From an uncultured Chromatiaceae bacterium (GTDB taxonomy: Bacteria > Pseudomonadota > Gammaproteobacteria > Tenderiales > Tenderiaceae), in contig CALZIQ010000018.1 of NCBI GenBank assembly GCA_945787735.1, forward strand, positions 1 to 40,855: a stretch of DNA of 40,855 nucleotides, written 5' to 3'. Position 1 is the first letter of the stretch. The number at the start of each line of letters is the position of its first letter. The position numbers were made by a program, and so were the translations under genes. This document shows positions 19,835 through 30,354 of the stretch, piece after piece. Below the pieces are notes generated by a model, which searched no databases, was not told the DNA's origin, and saw only the letters and a list, made by a program, of their open reading frames with translations.

Positions 19835-20977
19835 TTAATGGTTGACATCAGCTATTAGCCCAAGCACGGCACGTGCGGCCTTTTGGCTGGCATTTTGTTT
19901 GAGTTGCAGATGGATTTCTTTAAAACGTTCACTCATCGCTGCTGAGGCACTATCATCTTGCAACAACCTGAGCACTTCAGCGGCAAGATTGGCAGCCGTG
20001 GCCTGATCCTGGATCAACTCTTTTGCCACTTCCTGTCCGGCCAGAATATTGGGCAGTGAGACAAATGGTGTTTTTATCAAGCGTTTGACGATGGCATAGG
20101 TCAGCGCTGAGAGTTTGTAAGTCACCACCATCGGACGCTTGAACAGCATCGCCTCCAGCGCTGCAGTGCCCGAAGCCAACATGATCACATCCACGGCCGC
20201 CATCACCTCTCGCGAACAACCGTCAACCAGATGCACTACCGGCCTTTGCGGCAAATCTTGAAGCACTTGCTCAACATGAGCCCGAATTGCTGGGGTCGCC
20301 AATGGAATGACAAATTCAGTGTTCGGCTGTTGCCGGGTAACCCCCAACGCTGCCTCAAGCATCAATTGCGTCAGCATCTTGGCCTCGGACATACGGCTGC
20401 CCGGCAAAATTGCCACCAGTTTTCTGTCGGCTGGCAGGTTCAATTGTTCACGTGCCCCATTCATATCTGCCTCCAAAGGGATCATCTCTGCCAGCGGGTG
20501 GCCGACAAATTCCACCGCCACTTGATGCTGCTGGTAAAACGCGGCCTCAAACGGAAACAATGTCAGCATTAAGTCCATTGATCGGGCAATCTTTTTGACA
20601 CGATACTGACGCCAGGCCCAAACCGAGGGGCTAACATAGTGCACGCTTTTGATGCCCTGCTGTTTAAGTTTTCGTTCGACGGTAAGATTGAAATCCGGCG
20701 CATCAACACCGATGAAAACGTCGGGTGGGTTATCGAGAAAATGTTGGACAAGGTTGTTCTGGATACCCTTTAGTTCACGATAGTGGGCAAGCACTTCAAC
20801 TAAGCCCATCACCGCCAATTTTTCGGCTGGATACAAGGCCCGGCAACCGGCCGCAATCATAGCTGGACCAGCGATGCCTTCAAACTCGACCTCTGGATGC
20901 TCGACCTTGATCGCCTCGATCAACCCGCTGGCCAAAAGGTCGCCTGAGGCCTCACCAGCAACTATCCCTATTCTCAT
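19835..20977 (-). CDS. lpxB: Lipid-A-disaccharide synthase
   Basis: 380 residues. This GT19 glycosyltransferase joins UDP-2,3-diacylglucosamine and lipid X to form the lipid A disaccharide at the inner membrane. Motifs: IVAGEASGDLLASGL near the N-terminus, FIGVDAPDFNL, YVSPSVWAWRQYR, and the nucleotide-binding LPGSRMSEAKML. It begins 45 bases after lpxA in the lpxD-fabZ-lpxA-lpxB order. Length and motifs are normal. Confidence 0.98.
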   Translation of the reverse strand: MRIGIVAGEASGDLLASGLIEAIKVEHPEVEFEGIAGPAMIAAGCRALYPAEKLAVMGLVEVLAHYRELKGIQNNLVQHFLDNPPDVFIGVDAPDFNLTVERKLKQQGIKSVHYVSPSVWAWRQYRVKKIARSMDLMLTLFPFEAAFYQQHQVAVEFVGHPLAEMIPLEADMNGAREQLNLPADRKLVAILPGSRMSEAKMLTQLMLEAALGVTRQQPNTEFVIPLATPAIRAHVEQVLQDLPQRPVVHLVDGCSREVMAAVDVIMLASGTAALEAMLFKRPMVVTYKLSALTYAIVKRLIKTPFVSLPNILAGQEVAKELIQDQATAANLAAEVLRLLQDDSASAAMSERFKEIHLQLKQNASQKAARAVLGLIADVNH

Positions 20978-21022
20978 CTGAAGTTTATATAGGTGTAGAT
21001 TTCAAAGAACAATCTGAGCCAT

Positions 21023-21793
21023 CTATCTCACAATGCCACGCTCAGATTGCGCCACAAAATCAGCAAAGATGGCCACTTCCTCGAACTCAGCCTTCAGCGG
21101 CTCAATCTGTTCCAGCGCCTTGACGACGGTCAAACCTGAGCGGTAGATAATCTTGTAAGCCTGGCGCAGCGCTTTAATTGATTCAGTATTGAATTCACGC
21201 CGCCGCAAGCCTTCTACATTCAGGCCATGGGGTTCGGCTGGCTGACCTGACACCATCAGATAAGGCGGCACATCCTTAGAGATATGACTGCCCATTCCAA
21301 CAAAACTGTGGGCGCCTACCGTACAAAACTGATGGATCAGGCATGCGCCACCCAGGATGGCGAAGTCTTCAATTTTCACGTGACCGGCTAGAGTGGCATT
21401 GTTAGCAAAGATAGTGTTGTTGCCCACCACACAGTCATGGGCAATATGCACATAGGCCATGATCCAGTTGTCATTGCCGATGCGGGTATACCCCAGGTCT
21501 TGCACAGTACCACGATTAAAGGTGCAGTATTCGCGAATCACATTGCGGTCGCCGATCTCTAGCAGGGTCGGCTCACCATTGTATTTTTTGTCTTGCGGCT
21601 CTTCACCGATGGAGGAAAACTGATAAAACTTATTCTCTTTGCCAATCCGGCAAGGACCACTGATAACGACATGGGGTCCCACCCAAGTGCCTTCGCCAAT
21701 TTCGACGTCTGCACCAATTACCGAATACGGGCCTATGGTTACGTCATCTGCAATGTTTGCCTTGGGATCAACGACAGCGCGCGAATCTATCAC
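21023..21793 (-). CDS. lpxA: UDP-N-acetylglucosamine acyltransferase
   Basis: 256 residues from a GTG at 21793. LpxA adds the first 3-hydroxyacyl chain to UDP-GlcNAc, starting lipid A synthesis. The left-handed beta helix of hexapeptide repeats covers about 1-190 (IGPYSVIGADVEIGEG, VHIAHDCVVGNNTIFANN with the catalytic His of the AHDC motif). The C-terminal helical part contains GLNVEGLRRREF. An in-frame GTG at 21817 would overlap fabZ. The 21793 GTG follows GAGAGGAA, lies 2 bases after the fabZ stop and gives the usual 'IDSRAVVDP' start, so it is preferred. Confidence 0.96.
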   Translation of the reverse strand: MIDSRAVVDPKANIADDVTIGPYSVIGADVEIGEGTWVGPHVVISGPCRIGKENKFYQFSSIGEEPQDKKYNGEPTLLEIGDRNVIREYCTFNRGTVQDLGYTRIGNDNWIMAYVHIAHDCVVGNNTIFANNATLAGHVKIEDFAILGGACLIHQFCTVGAHSFVGMGSHISKDVPPYLMVSGQPAEPHGLNVEGLRRREFNTESIKALRQAYKIIYRSGLTVVKALEQIEPLKAEFEEVAIFADFVAQSERGIVR

Positions 21794-21795
21794 CG

Positions 21796-22260
21796 TTATA
21801 CGTTCCTCTCTGCGCACATGAGCTCGGCTTCACACACCACTTTGCCATCAACACTGGCCTTGCCATCAAATTTCCAGACGCCGCGCAGCGTCTTGATCAC
21901 CTTAACTTCAAGTGTCAGCTGATCTCCAGGTTCGACCGGTTGCTTGAAGCGAGCCTTGTCTATACCAACGAAGTAATAAAGTGATTTCTCGGTGGGAATC
22001 TGACCGGTTGTTTTAAATGCAAGGATGCCAGTCGCTTGGGCCAGAGCTTCAAGTATCAGTACGCCGGGCATCACAGGACGGTGAGGGAAATGACCAGTAA
22101 AATAGGGTTCATTGTAGGAAACATTCTTGATCCCCACCAGGTATTCACCTTCCTTGTAATTGGTAACTCGGTCAATCAAAAGAAATGGATATCGGTGTGG
22201 CAGGTGTTTGAGCACCTCATAAATATCCATTGTATTCAATGAGTTGTTAGCGTCTTCCAT
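21796..22260 (-). CDS. fabZ: 3-hydroxyacyl-ACP dehydratase FabZ
   Basis: 154 residues. It dehydrates beta-hydroxyacyl-ACP in fatty-acid elongation and sits at the branch point with lipid A synthesis. The hot-dog fold motif [20 protein letters not shown] carries the catalytic H57 and E71, preceded by [13 protein letters not shown] (20-32). A start at 22230 is possible, but only the 22260 ATG has a GGGAA/AGG stretch upstream. It is tightly packed with lpxA. Confidence 0.97.
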   Translation of the reverse strand: MEDANNSLNTMDIYEVLKHLPHRYPFLLIDRVTNYKEGEYLVGIKNVSYNEPYFTGHFPHRPVMPGVLILEALAQATGILAFKTTGQIPTEKSLYYFVGIDKARFKQPVEPGDQLTLEVKVIKTLRGVWKFDGKASVDGKVVCEAELMCAERNV

Positions 22261-22281
22261 AAACCTATTTCCCGGTAGAGA

Positions 22282-23313
22282 TCACTTGTCTTCAAGCTTT
22301 TTTTCTAATCTACGCAAATGACGCGCCATTTCATCCAACTGGCCAAATCGGGCAGCATTCTTACGCCATGCTTTATTGTCCCCAAGCGGCGTGCCCGATG
22401 AATAGAGCCCGGCTTGCTTGATATTACCAGTGACCAGGCTCATGGCGGTAATGTGCACGTCGTCCGCAATGCTGAGATGACCAACGATACCCACGGCGCC
22501 GCCAATCTGACATCGCTTACCGATGCTGGTGCTGCCCGCAATCGCCGTGGCCCCGGCAATCGCCGTGTAGGCACCAATACGAACGTTATGGGCAACTTGA
22601 ATCTGGTTATCCAAAATGACGCCCTCTTCAATCACCGTGTCTTCCAGGGCCCCGCGATCGATAGTGGTATTGGCCCCGATTTCCACATCATCGCCAATGA
22701 TAACACTTCCAAGCTGGGGCACCTTGACCCAATGGCCCTGATCCGGTGCATATCCGAAACCATCGCTGCCAATCACAGCCCCTGGCTGAATCAACACCCG
22801 GCAACCAATTTTAACGCCATCACAGATAGAAATATTTGCAACCAGGCGGGTCTCAGCGCCGATTATTACGTCACGACCAATCACACAACCCGGCCCGATC
22901 ACGGCGCCTGCGCCAATAACGCAATTTGCACCGAGATAGCAGTTGGCACCGATAGATGCCGTTGAATCAATCTCACAGCCCGTTTCGATGATTGCGCTGC
23001 TATGGCAACCAGCAACAGCAGGCACAAGCGGATTCAGCAGTGTCGCCACTCGGGCATAGATAAGATAGGGATTGGCTGAAACCAAGGCATTAACGGGGCA
23101 ATCCTCAACATCATCAGGTCGCAGAATCACTGCACTGGCTTTTGTAGTGGCCAGATATTTACGGTAACGGCGATTCGCCAGAAACGATATCTGGCCCGGC
23201 CCGGCTGACTGAAGCGTGGCAACTGCAGTAATCTGGCAAGCACCATCGCCAGACACCTCACAACCCAGCTGTCGAGCAAGTTTTGCCAGACTAATTCCCA
23301 CTTTGCGCTCCAA
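22282..23313 (-). CDS. lpxD: UDP-3-O-(3-hydroxyacyl)glucosamine N-acyltransferase
   Basis: 343 residues. LpxD adds the N-linked acyl chain in lipid A synthesis. A uridine-binding N-terminal domain (about 1-100, [12 protein letters not shown]) precedes a long run of hexapeptide repeats (about 105-310). The catalytic H242 is in [11 protein letters not shown] (H239 in E. coli), and [19 protein letters not shown] supplies the acyl-binding region. A C-terminal helix ([12 protein letters not shown]) closes the protein. It lies 23 bases after skp in the bamA-skp-lpxD order. Confidence 0.98.
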   Translation of the reverse strand: MERKVGISLAKLARQLGCEVSGDGACQITAVATLQSAGPGQISFLANRRYRKYLATTKASAVILRPDDVEDCPVNALVSANPYLIYARVATLLNPLVPAVAGCHSSAIIETGCEIDSTASIGANCYLGANCVIGAGAVIGPGCVIGRDVIIGAETRLVANISICDGVKIGCRVLIQPGAVIGSDGFGYAPDQGHWVKVPQLGSVIIGDDVEIGANTTIDRGALEDTVIEEGVILDNQIQVAHNVRIGAYTAIAGATAIAGSTSIGKRCQIGGAVGIVGHLSIADDVHITAMSLVTGNIKQAGLYSSGTPLGDNKAWRKNAARFGQLDEMARHLRRLEKKLEDK

Positions 23314-23336
23314 ACAGTCTGCTTCAGGCCAACCGA

Positions 23337-23834
23337 CTACTTGAGGCGTTTCAAAACATCATCAGTCACATCGACCCGCTCGCTGGCGTAGGAAACACCT
23401 TCAAACAAAATCAAGTCAAAGCTCTGGTCTTTGCCATAGGTTTGAATTGTCTCACGCAAGACCTCCCACACCTTTGCCATTTCCTGATTGCGGCGAATAG
23501 TGAAATCTTCACGCAACTCAGTTTCTTTGAGACGCAGTTCACGCTGAGCCGAAACAATTTCGCGTTCTTTTTTCTGTTTTTCGGCCGTGCTCATAAAAGC
23601 GCTATCTTTCAAAAAACGTTCTTCTCGATCACGCAGTTGTTTCTGGGCATTGATGATTTCCTGTTGGCGCGGATCGAATTCTTTTTTGATACGCTCAGCC
23701 GCCGCCTTTGCCTGGGGTGATTCTTCTACCAGCCGTGTTCCATTAACAAAGCCTATTTTTGTATCCTCAGCATTTACAGCAATGGGGGCGGTCAAAATAG
23801 CACCCAGCACAATGCTTGCGATCAGTTTTTTCAA
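23337..23834 (-). CDS. skp: Periplasmic chaperone Skp (OmpH family)
   Basis: 165 residues with a clear signal peptide ([22 protein letters not shown]). The mature protein is charged and helical, with a coiled coil at about 40-120 ([27 protein letters not shown]), typical of the tentacles of the Skp trimer that hold unfolded outer-membrane proteins. It is located directly downstream of bamA, its functional partner, as is usual. The start has a purine-rich GAGGAGGTTGTT just upstream. Confidence 0.95.
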   Translation of the reverse strand: MKKLIASIVLGAILTAPIAVNAEDTKIGFVNGTRLVEESPQAKAAAERIKKEFDPRQQEIINAQKQLRDREERFLKDSAFMSTAEKQKKEREIVSAQRELRLKETELREDFTIRRNQEMAKVWEVLRETIQTYGKDQSFDLILFEGVSYASERVDVTDDVLKRLK

Positions 23835-23851
23835 AACAACCTCCTCCTCAT

Positions 23852-26134
23852 TTAAAAGAAAGTACCCAGTGTAAACTGGAACGACTCCGTTCTGTCACCA
23901 GGCTCTTCGTTCAGTGGCTTGGCTAGGCTAAACGACAATGGTCCGATCGGCGATAACCAGATCAATGACACACCGGTCGACTGCCTTAGCTCCGAACTGT
24001 CATAAGCATCAATATTCTTAAACACGTTACCGATATCCCAAAACAGACTCATTCTGACAGTACTGTTTTCCTCGGAAAACGGTGGCGGAAAAATCAGCTC
24101 GGCGCTGCCCACTACTCTGAAATCGCCTCCCAAGTTCACATCATTCTCACGTGGGCCAAGACTATTTGCCCGATAACCACGCACGGAATGGGCACCACCG
24201 GCGTAATAGCGTTCGAAAAAGGGTAACTCCGTGGTCTCACCATAACTGTCGCCATGATTTACTTCAAGCTCCAGCGATGTAGTTAATTTCTTACTCAAAG
24301 GGTTAAACCAGCGACTGCGCGAGGTAAGCTTGTAAAAATCTAAGCCGCTTGCCGGCAATGCTATATCGCTCGTCAATGACTGCACAAAACCTTCGGTGGC
24401 AAAAATGGTTTTGTTACGAGTGTCATGGGTCCAGCCCAGACTCAGTTTGATGACATTAAAATCGTCCGTATTAGCACTGAGAAAATCAAGGTAAGACTGG
24501 GGTGTAAACGACGTCGTTTTGATCTGGGTACTGTCATATCCAAAGCCAACTCTTACGGTGTCGAATTCCGACATGGGAATACCGTAAGTCATGGAGCCAC
24601 CCCAAACATCGGCAATATAGTTGGCCAGATTGGCTTGCGCGGCATCTGTCTCACGATATGAAAGCCTGATGGTCCGGCTAATACCTTCCAAAGTATAGTA
24701 AGGATTGGTATGTGAAAAACTGTAGATCTTGTTGGCCTTACTGGTGTTGACCTCTGCACTGACACGCTTGCCGGTGCCTAGAAAATTGTCCTGACTCACA
24801 CTGGCATTAAACAATGCACCTTCACCACCTGAATAGCCTAGACCCATCATCAAGCTGCCTGAAGGCCGTTCAGTAACTGACATATTCACATCAACCTGAT
24901 CGCTGCTACCGGGCACCAGCGGCGTTTCCAACGTCACCTGGTCCAGATAACCAAGTCGTTGCACACGCACTTGGGAGCGATTCAATTTACTGGTCGAGAG
25001 CCAGGCCCCCTCCATCTGACGGAACTCGCGCCGTATCACTTCATCTTCTGTCTTTTCATTACCTTTTACATTGATCCTGCGCACATAGACTCGCTTACCC
25101 GGATCAACGAAGAAGGTCAGGCTTACCTCTTTATTTTCGTTATTCACTTCGGGCACGGCGTTTACATTGGCAAAGGCATAACCCTCATCACCGAGGCGTT
25201 CAGTAATAGCCGAACTTGCGGCGTTGATCTTGCGACGCGAAAACACATCACCGGGCTTCTCGGTGATCAGCGCCTCGAGTTCAGCTTGCGGCACGATCAG
25301 ATCACCGGCAAGCTCAATCGAACGAATCGTGAACTGCTCGCCCTCTGCCACATTGAGAGTAATGAAGACGGATTTTTTGTCCGGCGTAATCGACACCTGG
25401 GTCGACTCAACAGTAAAATTGATATAACCACGATCCAGATAATAAGACTTTAAAGTCTCGATATCCGCCGACAGTTTCTGCTTTGAATACTGGTCCCGAC
25501 TGCTGAAGATTGCATAAAAAGCCGGAATACCGAGTTCGAATTCATCCAACAGGTCATCTTCATCAAAGCGTTCAACACCGATGAGGTTGATCTGTTTGAT
25601 CAGGGCGACTTCACCTTCCTGAATATTGATTTGAACATCGACCTGGTTTTCACCGGTCTCTTCCACCTTGGTCTCGATCTCGACAGCATAAAACCCACGA
25701 ACAAAATACTGCCGTTGTAGATCCTGCTCGATCCGATCCAACAAGGAGACATCCAGGATGCGCCCCTTAACCAGCCCCGCGTTCTTCAAACCTTCTTCCA
25801 GATCATCGCTGCTGAGCTCGTCATTACCGGTGGTTGTGATTGAGGCGATTGACGGTCTTTCCAGCACCTTAACCACCAGATCATCACCATCACGCAGCAG
25901 CGTGATATTTTTGAAAAAACCAGTTTTATAGAGTGCTGCGATGATCTGTCGGGTTTTTGTTTCGGTAATGTCATCACCGATTTCAACCGGCAAGTAGTTA
26001 AATACCGTGCCTTCACTGATGCGTTGCAAGCCTTCAACTCGGATATCAAGCACTGAAAAAGTTTCAAATGCCCGGGCAAGCCCCGCCCAGCCAACAGCAA
26101 CGCACAATAAAAACATCAATAGCGGTCGTTTCAT
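23852..26134 (-). CDS. bamA: Outer-membrane protein assembly factor BamA
   Basis: 760 residues from the ATG at 26134. A signal peptide (MKRPLLMFLLCVAVGWAGLARA) precedes five POTRA domains (about 25-420, first one FSVLDIRVEGLQRISEGTV). The 16-stranded Omp85 barrel follows, with the conserved loop-6 motif VRGYRANSLGPRE, and ends in an aromatic residue (FTLGTFF) as expected for recognition by the Bam complex itself. BamA inserts beta-barrel proteins into the outer membrane. An in-frame start at 26191 would overlap rseP and hide the signal peptide, so I reject it. Confidence 0.98.
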   Translation of the reverse strand: MKRPLLMFLLCVAVGWAGLARAFETFSVLDIRVEGLQRISEGTVFNYLPVEIGDDITETKTRQIIAALYKTGFFKNITLLRDGDDLVVKVLERPSIASITTTGNDELSSDDLEEGLKNAGLVKGRILDVSLLDRIEQDLQRQYFVRGFYAVEIETKVEETGENQVDVQINIQEGEVALIKQINLIGVERFDEDDLLDEFELGIPAFYAIFSSRDQYSKQKLSADIETLKSYYLDRGYINFTVESTQVSITPDKKSVFITLNVAEGEQFTIRSIELAGDLIVPQAELEALITEKPGDVFSRRKINAASSAITERLGDEGYAFANVNAVPEVNNENKEVSLTFFVDPGKRVYVRRINVKGNEKTEDEVIRREFRQMEGAWLSTSKLNRSQVRVQRLGYLDQVTLETPLVPGSSDQVDVNMSVTERPSGSLMMGLGYSGGEGALFNASVSQDNFLGTGKRVSAEVNTSKANKIYSFSHTNPYYTLEGISRTIRLSYRETDAAQANLANYIADVWGGSMTYGIPMSEFDTVRVGFGYDSTQIKTTSFTPQSYLDFLSANTDDFNVIKLSLGWTHDTRNKTIFATEGFVQSLTSDIALPASGLDFYKLTSRSRWFNPLSKKLTTSLELEVNHGDSYGETTELPFFERYYAGGAHSVRGYRANSLGPRENDVNLGGDFRVVGSAELIFPPPFSEENSTVRMSLFWDIGNVFKNIDAYDSSELRQSTGVSLIWLSPIGPLSFSLAKPLNEEPGDRTESFQFTLGTFF

Positions 26135-26150
26135 CCTGTCCGCGACCTTA

Positions 26151-27509
26151 TTAATTAACAAAGAAACGTAAAATATCGTTGTAAAAGGCAAGCAACATCA
26201 AGCCCAACAACATGGCAACACCAACTTTCTGACCTAGGATTTGGGCGGCCTCCGACACCGGACTGCCCTTGATAAATTCCACCAGGTAGTAGAACAGATG
26301 CCCGCCATCGAGCATTGGAATAGGTAGCAGGTTCAGCACGCCCAGACTGATGCTGACGATAGCCAGAAAGGTGAGAAAAGAGATAAAACCAATGCTGGCG
26401 GAATAGCCGGCATAACGGGCAATACTGATAGGACCGCTCAAGTTCGAAAGCGCGATATCACCCACAACCATTTTACCCAGCATCCGCAGCGTCAGCGTGG
26501 ACATGTCCCAGGTTTTGCGCGCGGCATTCACCAGGGCCTCACCGGCACCGTAGCGTACCTCTGATTTCAGTTCTTCGGGCATTTCCAGTAAACGCACACC
26601 GGCGCCGATCTTGCCGATATCTCCATCAACGCGCGCGGGTGTAATTTCGAGATCATATTGCGCACCTTCACGTTCAACCTCCACAGCAATCGTCTGTTCT
26701 GGCCTTGCGCGGACATAATCAACCCACTGTTCCCAGTCGTTTATCGTTTGGCCATCAGCCGCAACTACCTCATCACCCACCTCGATCCCGGCACGTTCTG
26801 CCGCACCATTCGGAGCAAGCTTGCCAATAATGGCAGGAATCAACGGACGATAGGGTCGGATGCCGATAAAATCGAGCAAACCACCCCGGTTGAGGTCTTC
26901 TGGGATCTTATCAAGCAGGATGACATGCTCAGACTGCACAGCAGTATCGACCGCTTCCACCTTGATGACCACTTCACCAGAAGAAAATGCATCATCCAAC
27001 ATGGCCACCACCGCCACTTCCCAGGTGGGTGTTTTGCGTCCGCCGATTTCGACAATACGATCACCCTGCTGCAAGCCGCCCATGGCAGCGATGGACTGCT
27101 CAGTCACTTCGCCGACAATCGGTTTCATTCCGGTAACACCGACGACAAAAATCAGCCAGTAGGCGGCAATAGCGAGCATAAAATTGAACAGCGGCCCGGC
27201 CACAACCACCGCGGCGCGTTTAGCCAGTGATTGGCGGTTGAAAGCACGGTGCACCTCTTCCGGCACGACCTCGCCTTCCCGTTCGTCCAGCATGCGCACG
27301 TAACCACCCAGCGGAATGGCAGCAATAACATATTCGGTCTGATCCGGCCCCGCGGTTTTGCTCCACAGCGGTTTGCCAAAACCAACAGAAAACCGCAGCA
27401 CCTTGATACCCAATTTACGCGCCACCCAGAAGTGACCGAATTCATGCACGGTAATCAAAATGCCGAGCGCGAGAATAAAAAAGAAAACTGATGATAAAAC
27501 TGTGCTCAT
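26151..27509 (-). CDS. rseP: Site-2 protease RseP
   Basis: 452 residues. An inner-membrane zinc metalloprotease that cleaves RseA after DegS and so releases sigma-E. The zinc motif HEFGH (22-26) is in the first helix. Two PDZ domains follow (about 110-200, 210-300), and the second zinc motif LDGGHLFYY is in the C-terminal membrane region. It lies between dxr and bamA, the classic order, linking envelope stress response to outer-membrane assembly. Confidence 0.98.
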   Translation of the reverse strand: MSTVLSSVFFFILALGILITVHEFGHFWVARKLGIKVLRFSVGFGKPLWSKTAGPDQTEYVIAAIPLGGYVRMLDEREGEVVPEEVHRAFNRQSLAKRAAVVVAGPLFNFMLAIAAYWLIFVVGVTGMKPIVGEVTEQSIAAMGGLQQGDRIVEIGGRKTPTWEVAVVAMLDDAFSSGEVVIKVEAVDTAVQSEHVILLDKIPEDLNRGGLLDFIGIRPYRPLIPAIIGKLAPNGAAERAGIEVGDEVVAADGQTINDWEQWVDYVRARPEQTIAVEVEREGAQYDLEITPARVDGDIGKIGAGVRLLEMPEELKSEVRYGAGEALVNAARKTWDMSTLTLRMLGKMVVGDIALSNLSGPISIARYAGYSASIGFISFLTFLAIVSISLGVLNLLPIPMLDGGHLFYYLVEFIKGSPVSEAAQILGQKVGVAMLLGLMLLAFYNDILRFFVN

Positions 27510-27522
27510 ACTGATCTGCTTA

Positions 27523-28692
27523 TTATTGAATCAAACGCTTGGCGAACATTCTCGCTTCTTGATCAGCCTCTAGCACCTGATCCAATGAATTTACCGCGAC
27601 AGAGTGTACAGCTGTCAGCGTTTGTTCAACCACCGAAGAAATGGCGGTAAATTTTAATTGTCCATTCAAGAATGCATCCACTGCAATCTCATTGGCGGCA
27701 TTCAGGATAGCCGAAGCCGAGCCACCGGCTTCGAGCGCTGCATAAGCGAGTCGCAAACAGGGAAAGCGTTTATAGTCAGGCTTTTCGAAATCCAGCCTGG
27801 CCACATCAAACAGGTTGAGCTTTTCCACGCCAGCGTCAATACGCTCGGGCCAAGCCAAAGCATTGGCAATCGGTGTGCGCATGTCTGGGCTACCGAGTTG
27901 TGCCAACACCGAGCCATCGACATAATCCACCAGCGAGTGAATCACGCTCTGGGGATGTATGACCACTTGCACCTGACTTGGTTCGGCATTGAACAGCCAG
28001 CAGGCTTCGATCACTTCCAACCCCTTGTTCATCATGGTAGCGGAATCCACCGAGATCTTGCGCCCCATCACCCAGTTGGGATGGGCGCAGGCCTGCTCAG
28101 GCGTGACAGCCTCCAGCTCGTTCAAATCGCAGCTGCGAAACGGTCCGCCCGAGGCGGTCAGCAATATCTGCCGAACACCAACACCTTCCATTTCGCCCTG
28201 ATAGCCATTCGGCATACATTGGAAGATGGCATTGTGTTCGCTGTCCACCGGTAACAACACGGCATTATTCTTTTTAACTTCATCCATGAACAGCTGGCCC
28301 GACATCACCAGTGCTTCTTTGTTGGCCAACAGGATACGCTTGCCCGCTTTGGCCGCGGCCAAAGCGGGCAACAAGCCTGCAGCACCAACGATAGCCGCCA
28401 TCACACTGTCGACGTCGGGCAATGAAGCCACCTCGACTAGACTTTCGCTACCCGCAAGAATCTCTATATCCAGACCCGCGTCTTTTAGCTCCGTAGACAG
28501 TAACTCAGCTGCCGTCTCATCCGCCATCACGGCATATTTCGGTGTAAACTCGCGACACTGCGCCGCCATTTTTTCAACATCGCGATTGGCTGTGAGAGCA
28601 ATGACACGATAACGATCTGAATGGCGTTCAATCACATCGAGAGTGCTAGCACCAATTGAGCCGGTTGAACCGAGGACGGTAACACCGATCAT
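27523..28692 (-). CDS. dxr: 1-deoxy-D-xylulose 5-phosphate reductoisomerase
   Basis: 389 residues. Dxr (IspC) rearranges and reduces DXP to MEP with NADPH, the committed MEP-pathway step. The NADPH loop [15 protein letters not shown] (7-21), the substrate region [11 protein letters not shown], the flexible loop/metal site [12 protein letters not shown] and LTASGGPFR are all intact. Its start overlaps the cdsA stop by 4 bases (ATGA). Confidence 0.98.
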   Translation of the reverse strand: MIGVTVLGSTGSIGASTLDVIERHSDRYRVIALTANRDVEKMAAQCREFTPKYAVMADETAAELLSTELKDAGLDIEILAGSESLVEVASLPDVDSVMAAIVGAAGLLPALAAAKAGKRILLANKEALVMSGQLFMDEVKKNNAVLLPVDSEHNAIFQCMPNGYQGEMEGVGVRQILLTASGGPFRSCDLNELEAVTPEQACAHPNWVMGRKISVDSATMMNKGLEVIEACWLFNAEPSQVQVVIHPQSVIHSLVDYVDGSVLAQLGSPDMRTPIANALAWPERIDAGVEKLNLFDVARLDFEKPDYKRFPCLRLAYAALEAGGSASAILNAANEIAVDAFLNGQLKFTAISSVVEQTLTAVHSVAVNSLDQVLEADQEARMFAKRLIQ

Positions 28693-29519
28693 TTCACACC
28701 CTCAAACAGGGTCAGGCCCAGGGCAAAAATCGGTGCTGCAGCAGTCAGGCTGTCGATGCGATCCAACACCCCGCCATGGCCTGGCAATAATTGGCCACTG
28801 TCCTTAAGCCCAACGCGCCGCTTGAACAGGCTTTCAAACAAATCACCAATGATAGAAAAGGCGACCACGATCAGGGACAAGATCACAAAACCGACAATGC
28901 CCAATACCGGCAGATCAAAGTTCACCGCACCAATGATGGAAAAAATGCCCGCTGCAGCCAAACCACCGGCCACACCTTCAATCGTTTTGCCCGGACTGAC
29001 GTTAGGTGCAAGTTTGTGCTTGCCAAATTTACGCCCGGCAAAATAGGCGCCGCTATCCGCCATCCAAATCAACACCATCACAAACAGCAACATATAGGGA
29101 CCAGCCGCTGAGAACGAATGAATATGAATCATGGCCAACCAGGTCGGCACTAGCACCAAAATCCCAACAAATGCGCCAATCAAGCTATCGCGACCGGCAA
29201 GCCCGGTAGCACCGCGATAACGAAACACCCAGCGGGTACCCACCAACCACCAGACAGCGGCCAACAAGAATACTGCCAGCTCAATCCCGGCCAGCTTGAG
29301 CTTTGAGAAATAAACCAAGGCCAGCATCGCAACAATCAAAGAAGAATAGGAAATTCTGGCAGCAGTAGATTTCAGGCCTATCAAACGACCCCACTCCCAG
29401 CTACCCATGACAACAAACAGCGCCAGAATCAGGCCCAGCATGTCTGTACTCAGCTTGAGCCCCCCCCATACCACTAGCGGTATCAGCACCAAAGCTGTCA
29501 ACACACGCTGTTTAAGCAC
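28689..29519 (-). CDS. cdsA: Phosphatidate cytidylyltransferase
   Basis: 276 residues, with about eight membrane helices. CdsA makes CDP-diacylglycerol, the precursor of all phospholipids, from phosphatidic acid and CTP. The CDS family signature is at the C-terminus: [18 protein letters not shown] followed by [29 protein letters not shown] and [18 protein letters not shown] are also conserved. It overlaps uppS by 8 bases and dxr by 4, so the three are co-translated. Confidence 0.98.
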   Translation of the reverse strand: MLKQRVLTALVLIPLVVWGGLKLSTDMLGLILALFVVMGSWEWGRLIGLKSTAARISYSSLIVAMLALVYFSKLKLAGIELAVFLLAAVWWLVGTRWVFRYRGATGLAGRDSLIGAFVGILVLVPTWLAMIHIHSFSAAGPYMLLFVMVLIWMADSGAYFAGRKFGKHKLAPNVSPGKTIEGVAGGLAAAGIFSIIGAVNFDLPVLGIVGFVILSLIVVAFSIIGDLFESLFKRRVGLKDSGQLLPGHGGVLDRIDSLTAAAPIFALGLTLFEGVK

Positions 29520-30273
29520 GCTTTATCTGCTCCACCTGATCGCCGGTGCGGCCAAACCTGCGTTGGCGCCCTGCAAACCACTCTAAGGCAATATTCAGCT
29601 CTTCCTTGTTGAAATCAGGCCAAAGCGTGTCCGTGAAATAGAGTTCGCTATAAGCCAGCTGCCACATGAGAAAATTACTAATGCGTTGCTCGCCACCTGT
29701 TCTGATAAACAGATCCGGTTCGGGTAAACCTGCGAGAGAGAGGTGTTGTTCAATCAGCGACTCGGACACTACGGCGGCGTCGAGCTTACCCGCCTGTACT
29801 TGCCCGGCAATCGTTTTCACCGCCTGACCAATATCCCAGCGGCCACCATAATTGGCAGCCACCACCAATTGCAGACCATTGTTATCCGCGGTCATAGTTT
29901 CTGCTTTGCTGATTTCAGCACACAGCTTGTCGGAAAAGCGGCTTAGGTCACCAATCACCTTGAGACGCACATTGCGTTTGTCCAACTTCTTAGACTCACG
30001 CTGCAACGCCATTACAAACAGTTCCAGCAATAGGCCTACTTCTTTCTCAGGCCGGCGCCAGTTTTCACTGCTAAAAGCAAACAGGGTCAACACCTGCACA
30101 CCCAACTCACCACAACGCTGCACAATCGCACGCACAGACTCAACACCGGCACGATGCCCAGCAACTCTGGGCATGTGACGCTGTTTGGCCCAACGCCCGT
30201 TTCCATCCATGATGATGGCAATATGGCGCGGTGTCTTACCGTGAAACTCCTGAGCTTGTGAGCCTTCAGACAT
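29512..30273 (-). CDS. uppS: Undecaprenyl diphosphate synthase
   Basis: 253 residues from the ATG at 30273. This cis-prenyltransferase builds the C55 carrier lipid for peptidoglycan and LPS. The signature HIAIIMDGNGRWAKQR holds the catalytic D23. FSSENWRRP and the C-terminal IRTGGEQRISNFLMWQLAYS are intact. An in-frame ATG at 30306 gives an 11-residue extension, but AGGA lies 7 bases before the 30273 ATG. Confidence 0.97.
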   Translation of the reverse strand: MSEGSQAQEFHGKTPRHIAIIMDGNGRWAKQRHMPRVAGHRAGVESVRAIVQRCGELGVQVLTLFAFSSENWRRPEKEVGLLLELFVMALQRESKKLDKRNVRLKVIGDLSRFSDKLCAEISKAETMTADNNGLQLVVAANYGGRWDIGQAVKTIAGQVQAGKLDAAVVSESLIEQHLSLAGLPEPDLFIRTGGEQRISNFLMWQLAYSELYFTDTLWPDFNKEELNIALEWFAGRQRRFGRTGDQVEQIKRA

Positions 30274-30313
30274 GCATTTTCCTAGGGACGTTTGCAGCAA
30301 TTGCATCCGAATT

Positions 30314-30341
30314 TTGAAGGGGGCTACTTGGCCCCCTTCAA
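30314..30341 (-). terminator. Strong hairpin between frr and uppS
   Basis: A perfect 11-base-pair stem (TTGAAGGGGGC at 30314-30324, GCCCCCTTCAA at 30331-30341) with a 6-base loop lies 13 bases after the frr stop. The following minus-strand bases (AATTCGG) are poor in T, so it may be an mRNA 3'-end stabiliser or partial terminator rather than a full one. Confidence 0.5.
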
Positions 30342-30354
30342 CGTTTCATTTGCG

